In this document: positions 1 to 6,803 of the stretch, piece after piece | How the letters are laid out: every line of letters begins with the position of its first letter | Numbering within the stretch: the stretch's first letter is position 1 | Origin: Desulfobulbaceae bacterium UBA2775 | GTDB lineage: Bacteria; Desulfobacterota; Desulfobulbia; Desulfobulbales; Desulfocapsaceae | Direction: 5' to 3' | Length of the DNA: 10,337 nt | Assembly: GCA_002352445.1 (NCBI GenBank) | Contig: DEIL01000197.1 | Location: 1-10,337, forward strand | Made by a program: the position numbers and the translations under genes | Notes under the pieces: generated by a model | Seen by the model: the letters and a program-made list of their open reading frames with translations, nothing else | What the model was told of the DNA's origin: nothing | Database searches by the model: none

Positions 1-1
1 T

Positions 2-616
2 GAACAGGATCAGATTACAGCAGCCGTCCAGAAGGTTGAACTGACAACTTCAGGGGAAGTTGTGGTGATGGTTGTCTCCAGGAGTCACAGTTATCCTGCA
101 GCAGCTATCACCGGATCAGTTTTTTTTGCCCTGCTTTTTGCCCTTCTTCTCAACACAATTATCGGCCCCGCAGTATGGCTCGGTTCTCAAAATCTATGGC
201 TTTTTCTGGCGCTCTTTGCTCTCCTTTATCTTCTCTTTCTGCCTCTTACCAGCGGATCTGACAGGATTAAACGTTTTTTCCTGAACCCAACTCAGGTGAA
301 AGAAGAGGTGGAAAGAGGTACCCTCAATGCATTTTTTTCCGAACAACTGTATAAAACAGAAAGAGAAAATGGCATCCTGCTCTATATCTCGGTTATGGAG
401 CAGAGAGTGTGGATACTCGGGGACAGCGGCATAAATGCGAGAATTGAGCAGAAAACATGGGATGACATCGTCTCTCAGCTGACCCGGGGCATCAGAAACG
501 AAAACCGATGTGAAGCAATTTGTGAGGCCGTAAAAAAGACAGGAAAAATCCTTGAAGTTCATCTCCCCATTCGTGAGAATGATGAAAATGAACTTCACAA
601 CATCATTATCCGCTAG
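2..616 (+). CDS. TPM-domain membrane protein (5' partial)
   Basis: The reading frame is open from the left window edge, so the first residues of the gene lie outside; 204 residues are visible. The GTG at 62 is not the likely start, because the frame upstream (encoding ITAAVQKVELTTSGEVVV) matches the usual beginning of the TPM domain (TLP18.3/Psb32/MOLO-1 family). After that come two hydrophobic segments, at about residues 35-59 and 64-83 of the visible part. The soluble C-terminal half contains LLYISVMEQRVWILGDSGI and ends with a conserved-looking NELHNIIIR tail. This arrangement, a TPM domain split by a membrane hairpin, is typical of a family of small bacterial membrane proteins often found beside a YgcG-like TPM protein and LemA. 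Those partners would lie upstream of this window, which I infer and cannot see. The biochemical role is unsettled; despite the domain name I would not call it a phosphatase. Confidence 0.82.
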   Translation, partial: EQDQITAAVQKVELTTSGEVVVMVVSRSHSYPAAAITGSVFFALLFALLLNTIIGPAVWLGSQNLWLFLALFALLYLLFLPLTSGSDRIKRFFLNPTQVKEEVERGTLNAFFSEQLYKTERENGILLYISVMEQRVWILGDSGINARIEQKTWDDIVSQLTRGIRNENRCEAICEAVKKTGKILEVHLPIRENDENELHNIIIR

Positions 617-629
617 GAGGCTGTCCGGA

Positions 630-670
630 AATGACGTTTAATCAGCCGTCATTCCCGCGCAGGCGGGAAT
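630..670. repeat. GC-rich hairpin repeat between genes
   Basis: ATTCCCGC at 651-658 and GCGGGAAT at 663-670 form a perfect 8-bp stem with a GCAG loop. A second, partly competing stem pairs AATGACG at 630-636 with CGTCATT at 647-653. The sequence around TCATTCCCGC...GCGGGAAT resembles a short dispersed repeat that I recognise from many proteobacterial and Desulfobacterota genomes (general knowledge; only one copy is in this window). It lies between the ends of two convergent genes, so it might help end transcription or stabilise the transcript 3' end. No T-run follows on either strand, so a classical intrinsic terminator is not supported. Confidence 0.6.
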
Positions 671-721
671 CCAGTGCTACTGACTAAGACGCCTAGGAGG
701 ATATTACTGTTACTCTCCACT

Positions 722-1042
722 CTACTCTTCAAGGATATCCCGACACCAGGAGATAGCAGCCATAGCCTGGGGGAAACCTATGGTTGAGATGAGCAGCAGT
801 AATGTGTGGTATATTTCTTCTTTGGCAGCCCCTGCTTTTATTGCCCTTTTGGTATGAGAGTGAACGGCTCCTTCAGACTTCGCAGTAGCAGCCGCTGCAA
901 GCTGGATCAGATGGCTGGTTTTTTCATCCAGGGGTCCGAGCTGCCGTATGGTTATGCCCAGAGCCTCCTGAGCTGCCATAACATCAGGGTAAAGCTTTGA
1001 AATTTCGTCATAAGTCCTGCTTTTAGTGTGTTGTTTAGCCAT
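722..1042 (-). CDS. Carboxymuconolactone decarboxylase (CMD/AhpD-like) family protein
   Basis: This 106-residue protein has the all-helical CMD fold signature: TSHLIQLAAAATAKSEGAVHSHTKRAIKAGAAKEEIYHTLLLLISTIGFPQ at residues 42-92. The family includes gamma-carboxymuconolactone decarboxylase and the peroxidase partner AhpD. The AhpD-type redox CxxC pair is absent: the motif region reads EGAVHSH (57-63), and the only cysteine is C100 near the end. A thiol peroxidase role is therefore unlikely; the protein belongs to the cysteine-less subgroup, whose function is mostly unknown. I chose the ATG at 1042 over upstream in-frame starts because AAGGAGA lies 5 nt before it (1054-1048) and family similarity begins shortly after it. 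The gene is divergent from the TRAP-LarA operon and may share control with it (inference). Confidence 0.85.
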   Translation of the reverse strand: MAKQHTKSRTYDEISKLYPDVMAAQEALGITIRQLGPLDEKTSHLIQLAAAATAKSEGAVHSHTKRAIKAGAAKEEIYHTLLLLISTIGFPQAMAAISWCRDILEE

Positions 1043-1047
1043 AATGT

Positions 1048-1054
1048 TCTCCTT
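1048..1054 (-). promoter_or_regulatory. Ribosome binding site of the CMD-like gene
   Basis: On the minus strand AAGGAGA sits 5 nt upstream of the ATG at 1042. It fixes the start there and excludes the 39-residue N-terminal extension, which would be polar, low in complexity and unlike the family. Confidence 0.75.
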
Positions 1055-1083
1055 TTGCTTTTTGTTATTATTTTCTCGACACA

Positions 1084-1106
1084 TATCATTCTTTGCAAGA
1101 ATGATA
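1084..1106. promoter_or_regulatory. 10-bp inverted repeat upstream of the CMD-like gene (possible operator)
   Basis: TATCATTCTT at 1084-1093 and AAGAATGATA at 1097-1106 are perfect inverted repeats around a TGC centre. The dyad lies about 40-65 bp upstream of the CMD-like start codon, where an operator or a leader hairpin would be expected. It is too AT-rich to be a good terminator. A second, weaker dyad, TTTGTT-AG-AACAAA, lies nearby at 1133-1146. Neither matches a regulator site I can name; a vague likeness to Fur/PerR-type AT-rich boxes is not enough to assign one. Confidence 0.5.
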
Positions 1107-1387
1107 ATCAATTTATAATCACTTTCAGATTTTTTGTTAGAACAAAGATCAAACGACACTATCTTGCTTGTTATTGTATCGAATATTGTAGTATTCTGCT
1201 CACAGGATGAGAAATCAATAATAGAAAATTTAAATTTTCCGGTATTTCCCTTGATTTTGAGGCCAACCAGAGCAATGTGAAATCAACCGAGTGATCTCAA
1301 TTTTGCATAATTTACTAAGCGACAGAAGGTATTTCCCTACTCGGTTTTAAATGGAAATACAAAAACCAATCTTATAAGGAGACAGAT

Positions 1388-2410
1388 ATGACACTAGGAT
1401 CATTAGCGAAGAAATTTACTGTAACCGCCTGTTTGGCAGGAATGGTTTTTACCGGCAACGCCCTGGCTGTGGAACCGCAAAGTTTTCTGCTGGCAACGGC
1501 AAGTACAGGAGGAACATATTACCCTGTCGGAGTTGCCATTTCCACCCTCACTAAAGTCAAACTTCAACCAAAGATGAAAATCGGTATGTCCGCCATTAAC
1601 TCTGCCGGCTCAGGTGAAAATGTCAAACTGCTGCGGGAAAACGAAGTACAGTTTGCAATCCTTCAGGGTCTCTACGGCTACTATGCCTGGAATGGCAAGG
1701 GCCCCCTGGCTAAAGACGGTCCGCAGAAAGAGATGAGAGCCGTTACCATGCTCTGGCAGAATGTGGAGCAGTTCACTGTACTTGCCAACAAGGCGAAAAC
1801 CGGAACCATTGCTGATATTGCTGATCTGAAAGGTGAGAGACTGGCTCTCGGCAAAAAGAACTCCGGTACAATCGGCTCGAACAAAACAATCTTACACAAT
1901 CTCGGGATGGATGCGGAAAAAGAATTTGAACTCATTCATGTCGGTTACGGGCCAAGTGCCGATGCCCTGCAAAACGGTCAGATTGTCGCTATGAGTACTC
2001 CGGCCGGCGTTCCTGCCGGCGCAGTAACAAGAGCCATGGCTGCCATGGGTGATAAGGTCAAAATTCTCAATTTTACTGACGAACAGGCGAAAAAAGCCGA
2101 CGGGGGCCTGAACCTGTGGACCAAATATGTTATCCCTGCGGAAACCTATCCCGGTCAAAAGGAAGATGTTACCACCATTGCTCAGCCAAACTTTCTTGCG
2201 GTAAGAGCTGATATCGATGAGGAAGCAGTTTACCTGATCACCAAGACCATCTACGAAAACCTGCCGTTCCTCAACGCAATCCATAAGGCTACAAAAGCAA
2301 TCAAGCCGGAAAAAGCACTGGCAGGACTGCCGATGCCTCTCCACCCGGGTGCTGCGAAATACTACAAGGAGATTGGACTGACGATTCCTGAAAACTTGAT
2401 AGCGAAGTAA
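1388..2410 (+). CDS. TRAP transporter solute-binding protein, TAXI family
   Basis: This 340-residue periplasmic binding protein captures the substrate and hands it to the TRAP permease encoded next. A Sec signal peptide is visible: KK at 8-9, a hydrophobic core, and an ALA cleavage motif at 25-27 giving a mature N-terminus at VEPQSF. The mature start ATASTGGTYYPVGVAI (36-51) is the hallmark of TAXI-type receptors, and the length is usual for them. Further family-like stretches are EVQFAILQG, LKGERLALGKKNSGT and GQIVAMSTPAGVPAG. The ATG at 1388 has AAGGAG about 6 nt upstream. It is the first gene of the operon, with the permease 27 bp downstream. TAXI receptors take organic acids or amino acids such as glutamate, but the ligand cannot be deduced from sequence; the LarA homologue in the operon hints at a 2-hydroxy acid. 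Confidence 0.95.
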   Translation: MTLGSLAKKFTVTACLAGMVFTGNALAVEPQSFLLATASTGGTYYPVGVAISTLTKVKLQPKMKIGMSAINSAGSGENVKLLRENEVQFAILQGLYGYYAWNGKGPLAKDGPQKEMRAVTMLWQNVEQFTVLANKAKTGTIADIADLKGERLALGKKNSGTIGSNKTILHNLGMDAEKEFELIHVGYGPSADALQNGQIVAMSTPAGVPAGAVTRAMAAMGDKVKILNFTDEQAKKADGGLNLWTKYVIPAETYPGQKEDVTTIAQPNFLAVRADIDEEAVYLITKTIYENLPFLNAIHKATKAIKPEKALAGLPMPLHPGAAKYYKEIGLTIPENLIAK

Positions 2411-2437
2411 TTTTCATCACTAAGCCAGGGGGAGATC

Positions 2438-4534
2438 GTGAAAACAATCGAAAAAGAAAAATCAGCAGACCTGCTCTGGGTCGAAAAAGCACTCTTTTTC
2501 ATAGGGATAGCCGTCTCCCTGCTGCATATCTATTTCAATATTTTCAGCATCCTGCCAGGATTATGGCAGAACGCACTCCATTACTCAGGATTCGCCCTGC
2601 TCTGCGCTCTCTCCTATCCGATGTTTGGTGGATCAAGAGAAAGGCGAAGCAACCTCACCCTGGCTGTTGACATAGGAATCGGTCTGACGGCTGCAGCATC
2701 GGCAATCTATTTGATTTCCATGGAGGACGCCATCTATGATCGTGGTGTCCACCTGGTAACCTCTGAATGGATTGCCGGTATCCTGCTGATTCTGTCGGCA
2801 CTTGAGTTTACCCGCAGAACCACAGGATGGATTATCCCGATCCTTATAATCCTGGCCCTCACCTACGTTGGCTGGTGGGGAAGTCTACTGGACGGGGTCT
2901 TTAAATTCAGTGGTCTGACTGCCGAAACCATCCTTTTCAGGTCAATCTATGGAGATGATGGGCTTTTTGGCAATATTGCCAGGATTTCTTCAACCTTCGT
3001 CTTTATGTTTATCCTCTTCGGGGCCTTTTTGCTTCGTTCCGGAGCGGGTGATTTCGTAATCAACCTGGCCCGGGCCGTGGCCGGTAAGACAGTCGGGGGA
3101 CCTGGGCTTGTAGCTGTTTTTTCTTCCGGATTGACCGGCACAATTTCCGGCTCTGCTGTTGCAAATACAGCGTCAACAGGAGTCATCACTATTCCACTGA
3201 TGAAAAAGGCCGGTTTCCCCGCAAAATTTGCAGCAGGGGTGGAAGCAGCAGCATCAACAGGAGGCCAGCTCATGCCTCCCATTATGGGTGCGGGTGCTTT
3301 CGTTATGGCAAGTTATACCCAGATCCCCTATACAACAATCGTCACGGTGAGTATTCTGCCTGCGATTCTTTACTTCGCAACAGTCGCCTTTTTTGTCCGC
3401 ATTGAAGCCAAAAAATCCAATGTTGAAGTTATCGAAGACGAACAGGTTAAGGCCATGGATGTACTCAAAGAGGGCGGGTTACCCTTCCTCATGCCCATCA
3501 CAGTCCTGATCGGTCTGCTGATATTTGGTTTCACCCCCACCTACGCTGCCGGTATTTCCATTATGGCGGTTGTTGTTGCTTCATGGCTGACCCCAAACAA
3601 AATGGGCATATCAGCAGTTCTGGACGCACTTGCCCTGGGGGCGAAAAATATGATTATGACCGCCATCCTTCTCTGCAGCGTCGGTCTGATAGTAAATGTC
3701 ATTGCCACAACCGGGATCGGCAACACTTTTTCTCTCATGATCACCAACTGGGCGGGGCACAATCTTGTCATTGCCATCATCCTTATCGCCCTGGCATCAC
3801 TGGTGCTCGGTATGGGGCTGCCGGTAACTGCAGCATATATCGTTCTGGGAACCCTGTCTGCCCCAGCCCTTTACAATCTTATTATTGACAACCAGCTTAT
3901 AGAACTCATAGCCGGTGGCCTTCTCTCCGAAGAGGCAAAGGCTGTCTTTATGCTGGCACTGCCTGAAAAAGCAGCACTGTTAGGTCAGACCATGGGGCTG
4001 GATCAGGCAGCGGCTCTACTTGCAGCAGTGCCTCCCGATCTTGCAGGAACTCTTCGCGATCTTGCGGTAAGTGGGGAAAAAGCAACGTTAGCTCTTTTAT
4101 CCGCCCATATGATCATCTTCTGGCTCAGCCAGGATAGTAACGTCACCCCGCCGGTATGCCTTACCGCCTTTACTGCCGCAGCTATTGCCAAGACCCCCCC
4201 GATGGCAACAGGAGTTGAATCCTGGAAAATCGCCAAGGGAATCTATATCATGCCTCTGCTCTTTGCCTATACCCCTTTCCTGGGCGGTTCATGGTATGAA
4301 GTAATTAAAATTTTCCTGTTTGCTCTTATGGGGTTATACGCATTTACAGGTGCTATACAGGGTTACCTTGAAAACAGGCTTAACTGGCTGCTCAGGCTGA
4401 CCAGTCTGACTCTCGCTTTTTTCCTGCTTGCTCCTTCCCCACTGATCATCCAGCTCAGTGCAGCAGCATGTTTTGCTGTCATTTTATTCATAAATATCAA
4501 AGGAGGCCGAAAAAAAACAGTGATCTCACAATGA
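2438..4534 (+). CDS. TRAP transporter fused permease (DctQM type)
   Basis: This 698-residue inner-membrane protein combines the small (DctQ-like) and large (DctM-like) TRAP subunits, as is normal for TAXI systems. It imports the substrate presented by the binding protein, driven by an ion gradient. The N-terminal region (about 15-145) holds the first membrane helices. The DctM core follows, with the hallmark GSAVANTASTGVITIPLMKK (238-257) running into AAASTGGQLMPPIMGAGAF (270-288). Later come GMGLPVTAAYIVLGTLSAPA (458-477) and SNVTPPVCLTAFTAAAIA (567-584). Between the last two, about residues 484-550 form a mostly soluble Ala/Leu/Glu-rich stretch that I do not expect in a standard fused permease, and the protein is correspondingly longer than the roughly 630-650 residues I would expect. 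The GTG start has AGGGGGAG immediately upstream (2427-2434). The stop overlaps the next gene's start by ATGA, so the two are translationally coupled. Confidence 0.95.
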   Translation: MKTIEKEKSADLLWVEKALFFIGIAVSLLHIYFNIFSILPGLWQNALHYSGFALLCALSYPMFGGSRERRSNLTLAVDIGIGLTAAASAIYLISMEDAIYDRGVHLVTSEWIAGILLILSALEFTRRTTGWIIPILIILALTYVGWWGSLLDGVFKFSGLTAETILFRSIYGDDGLFGNIARISSTFVFMFILFGAFLLRSGAGDFVINLARAVAGKTVGGPGLVAVFSSGLTGTISGSAVANTASTGVITIPLMKKAGFPAKFAAGVEAAASTGGQLMPPIMGAGAFVMASYTQIPYTTIVTVSILPAILYFATVAFFVRIEAKKSNVEVIEDEQVKAMDVLKEGGLPFLMPITVLIGLLIFGFTPTYAAGISIMAVVVASWLTPNKMGISAVLDALALGAKNMIMTAILLCSVGLIVNVIATTGIGNTFSLMITNWAGHNLVIAIILIALASLVLGMGLPVTAAYIVLGTLSAPALYNLIIDNQLIELIAGGLLSEEAKAVFMLALPEKAALLGQTMGLDQAAALLAAVPPDLAGTLRDLAVSGEKATLALLSAHMIIFWLSQDSNVTPPVCLTAFTAAAIAKTPPMATGVESWKIAKGIYIMPLLFAYTPFLGGSWYEVIKIFLFALMGLYAFTGAIQGYLENRLNWLLRLTSLTLAFFLLAPSPLIIQLSAAACFAVILFINIKGGRKKTVISQ

Positions 4535-5775
4535 ACACGACACCCCAATCTTTCGAAATCCCTCTGGGAGAACAGAAGTTACAGACCAAGTTTCCTGCCG
4601 ATACCATTGAACTATCTATCCATGAACCGGTACAAGTCATGGATGAAACCCTTTTCTGCTCACGCCTTAACAGTTTTTTACAAGAACATCCTCTGGATTT
4701 ATCACAGCCGATTATAGTCGTCACCGACAAAACCAGGCTTTGCGGCTATCCCCGATATCTCCCCCTGCTTATCGAGATCCTGTTAAAACATGGCATGCAA
4801 CCGGACAGGCTGCGCTTTATTATCGCCTACGGCACCCATCCGCGCCAGAGCAACGAGGAGAGCAAAAAACTCTATGGTCAACCATTTGACAACTTTACCT
4901 TTATCCACCATAACTGCCATGACAGAGATCTTTTTGTTGAGTTGGGCATAACTTCACGGGGGACACCTATACGTTTTCGGCGTGATCTTATGGAGGCCAG
5001 TGCAGTAATTACCATGGGCCCAATTGTACACCACTATTTTGCCGGGTACGGGGGTGGCCGAAAGCTCCTTTTTCCCGGCTGTGGCGAGCGGCAGGCGATC
5101 TATAAAAACCACAGCCTCTACCTGGATCCCCTGCAGAAAACCCTTGCGCTCTACTGTCAACCGGGCATTGTAACAAATAACCCTCTTGCCGAGGACCTCG
5201 TTGAGATAGCAGAAAAAAAACCGGCAGATCTTGCCATCCACGGTATCCTCAATTCCCATGGAGAAATTATCGACATGCTGTTTGGCAACAGCTGGGAAGT
5301 CTATGAGAAGGGATGCGCCATCCATGGCAGAAATTGTGAACTGCAATCTGAAGATTTTGATCTGGTGGTGGCCTCGGCGGGAGGTTTTCCAAAGGATATC
5401 AATTTTATCCAGAGCCACAAGGCAATCCACAATGCGGCAATGTTTGTCAAAGACGGCGGCGAACTGATTTTCTACGGTGAATGTTGTGACGGTATTGGCT
5501 CAACCACCTTTCTTCCCTGGTTTCAAATGGGAGACTATGCAAAAGCTTTTGAGCAGCTCAGTTGCAATTATGAGGGAAACGGCGGCACGGCTCTTTCCAT
5601 GATGACTAAACTGCAGCGTATCCGTATCGGCATGGTTACCGAGCTCGATGAAAAAACCTGCAACTTGATTGGTGTGCAAAAGCTCCACCATCATCAGGTG
5701 GAAAAACTCCTGGCCGAAACCAGGACTAAACCCGCATGGATCGCCAGGGGTGGACTTGTGGTCAAAAAGAGTTGA
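4531..5775 (+). CDS. larA: LarA-family nickel-dependent 2-hydroxy-acid racemase homologue
   Basis: This 414-residue protein belongs to the LarA superfamily (DUF2088 N-terminal domain plus C-terminal LarA domain), cytoplasmic enzymes that racemise or epimerise 2-hydroxy acids with a nickel-pincer nucleotide cofactor made by LarB, LarC and LarE. Visible key positions are GTH with H103, HHYFAGYGGGRK (167-178) giving the nickel-ligand-type histidine H168 and cofactor-linking lysine K178, NHS with H194, and GGFPKDINFIQSHKAI (284-299) with Q294 and K297. All correspond to functional residues of lactobacillus LarA. Departures include GTHPRQS where many relatives have GTHRP, GGGRK for SGGRK, and DKTRL for D-TRP. 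The gene symbol is meant at family level; members act on lactate, malate, phenyllactate and others, and the substrate here is open. The ATG at 4531 overlaps the permease stop; the nearest strong Shine-Dalgarno is about 25 nt away, so coupling is likely. Its end overlaps pspF by 14 bp. Confidence 0.87.
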   Translation: MNTTPQSFEIPLGEQKLQTKFPADTIELSIHEPVQVMDETLFCSRLNSFLQEHPLDLSQPIIVVTDKTRLCGYPRYLPLLIEILLKHGMQPDRLRFIIAYGTHPRQSNEESKKLYGQPFDNFTFIHHNCHDRDLFVELGITSRGTPIRFRRDLMEASAVITMGPIVHHYFAGYGGGRKLLFPGCGERQAIYKNHSLYLDPLQKTLALYCQPGIVTNNPLAEDLVEIAEKKPADLAIHGILNSHGEIIDMLFGNSWEVYEKGCAIHGRNCELQSEDFDLVVASAGGFPKDINFIQSHKAIHNAAMFVKDGGELIFYGECCDGIGSTTFLPWFQMGDYAKAFEQLSCNYEGNGGTALSMMTKLQRIRIGMVTELDEKTCNLIGVQKLHHHQVEKLLAETRTKPAWIARGGLVVKKS

Positions 5776-6787
5776 TATCCTCCAGCTCTTTTCTGTATTT
5801 ACGGATCAGGCCGCGAAACTGATCATAGGTAAGACCCGTATATGAAGCGGCTTTTTTCTGGTTATGGCGAGCCAGCGTCAAAGCCTTTTGTATCAGCTCT
5901 ATTTCCAGACTCTTCACAGCAGTTTTAAGTGAGATAAATTTCTTTTCATTCTCTGGCTTGTCGCTTTCCACCAGCTTCCTGCCATCGTTTTCGCTTTCCT
6001 GCAGCAAAGGTGAGTATGGCGAACTGAAAGGATCGAAAACGATCTCGTCAATCACTTGATCATCTGATCGATATACGGCGCGCTCAACTACATTTTTCAA
6101 TTCACGTACGTTACCTTTCCAGCTATGTGCTTCCAACACTTTCAATGCATTTATGCTAAAAACCGGGAGCTCTTCTCTACCAAGTTCGTAAGCAATCCTT
6201 TCGGCAAAATGATTAGCCAGAATCATGACATCTTCACCCCGATATCGCAGGGGTGGAAGAAAGAGCACCTCAAAAGAAAGCCGATCCAGCAGGTCTCGTT
6301 TGAAATCTTCTCTATCGGCCATGGCTGAAAGATCCATGTTGGTCGCCCCGATAATCCGAACATCAACGTCAACTGGTGTAGAACTGCCAACCCGTTCAAA
6401 TGAGCCGTATTCAACCACCCTCAGAATTTTTTCCTGGGCCTCCATGGGAACAGATCCGATTTCGTCAAGAAAAAGTGTTCCGCCATCGGCTATTTCAAAC
6501 CGGCCGGGACGCCTGTTCTCGGCACCGGTAAATGCCCCTTTTTCATGACCAAACAGCTCTGACTCAATAAGGGCAGGTGATAATGTTGCACAGTTGAGGG
6601 TTATAAAAGGTTTCTCCCATCTCTTTGACAAAAAATGGAGTCGATTGACCGCAAGTTCCTTGCCTGTCCCTCTCTCTCCAATCAACAGCACGGGTCTGTC
6701 CACCGGTGCTACCCGTGACAACCGCTCCTGAAAATCAAGAAAGACTTCAGACTGACCTAATGCTTCTCCCTGGGATCTCTGTACCAT
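5762..6787 (-). CDS. pspF: PspF, sigma-54-dependent activator of the phage-shock operon
   Basis: This 341-residue enhancer-binding protein remodels sigma-54 RNA polymerase at the psp promoter. Like E. coli PspF it has no N-terminal receiver domain and begins almost directly with the AAA+ domain: Walker A GERGTGKE (37-44), sigma-54 contact loop GAFTGA (84-89), Walker B GGTLFLDE (102-109), DLLDRL (165-170) and GNVREL (225-230). A Fis-type helix-turn-helix follows at about 306-333 (NQKKAASYTGLTYDQFRGLI). W57 in the SKRW loop matches the E. coli Trp that is contacted by the inhibitor PspA. A charged linker (about 258-285) separates the domains. I take ATG 6787 as start because GAGGAG lies 5 nt before it; the GTG at 6793 overlaps that Shine-Dalgarno. 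The gene is divergent from pspA, as in enterobacteria. Confidence 0.96.
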   Translation of the reverse strand: MVQRSQGEALGQSEVFLDFQERLSRVAPVDRPVLLIGERGTGKELAVNRLHFLSKRWEKPFITLNCATLSPALIESELFGHEKGAFTGAENRRPGRFEIADGGTLFLDEIGSVPMEAQEKILRVVEYGSFERVGSSTPVDVDVRIIGATNMDLSAMADREDFKRDLLDRLSFEVLFLPPLRYRGEDVMILANHFAERIAYELGREELPVFSINALKVLEAHSWKGNVRELKNVVERAVYRSDDQVIDEIVFDPFSSPYSPLLQESENDGRKLVESDKPENEKKFISLKTAVKSLEIELIQKALTLARHNQKKAASYTGLTYDQFRGLIRKYRKELEDINSF

Positions 6788-6792
6788 GGTCA

Positions 6793-6797
6793 CTCCT
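6793..6797 (-). promoter_or_regulatory. pspF: Ribosome binding site of pspF
   Basis: AGGAG on the minus strand ends 5 nt before the ATG at 6787. It overlaps the alternative GTG at 6793, which therefore cannot be the main start. Confidence 0.7.
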
Positions 6798-6803
6798 CTC
6801 TGT

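Larger units (their letters stand above)
1043..1387. promoter_or_regulatory. Divergent intergenic region, CMD-like gene / TRAP-LarA operon
   Basis: This 345-bp AT-rich stretch has no credible gene and must hold promoters for both directions. Besides the dyads at 1084-1106 and 1133-1146, it contains a perfect 16-bp palindrome GAAAATTTAAATTTTC (1224-1239). The octamer GTATTTCC occurs at 1242-1249 and 1329-1336 and inverted as GGAAATAC at 1353-1360. The last two form an inverted pair just upstream of the TRAP operon start. I could not place a convincing -35/-10 pair or a sigma-54 promoter for the operon. The number of repeated short elements suggests that at least one specific regulator binds here. 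Confidence 0.55.

Noticed and set aside
62..64. GTG as the start of the TPM-domain gene
   Set aside because: The frame stays open to the window edge and the upstream residues match the TPM domain.
1043..1159. N-terminal extension of the CMD-like protein from an upstream in-frame start
   Set aside because: The extension is unlike the family, covers the 23-bp dyad, and the ATG at 1042 has a strong ribosome site.
1239..1255. Possible sigma-54 promoter for the TRAP operon
   Set aside because: GG is followed at the right distance by GA, not GC, in the -12 element, so the invariant base is missing.
2947..3282. Minus-strand open frame inside the permease gene
   Set aside because: It is opposite the most conserved permease motif and its composition fits a reverse-strand shadow.
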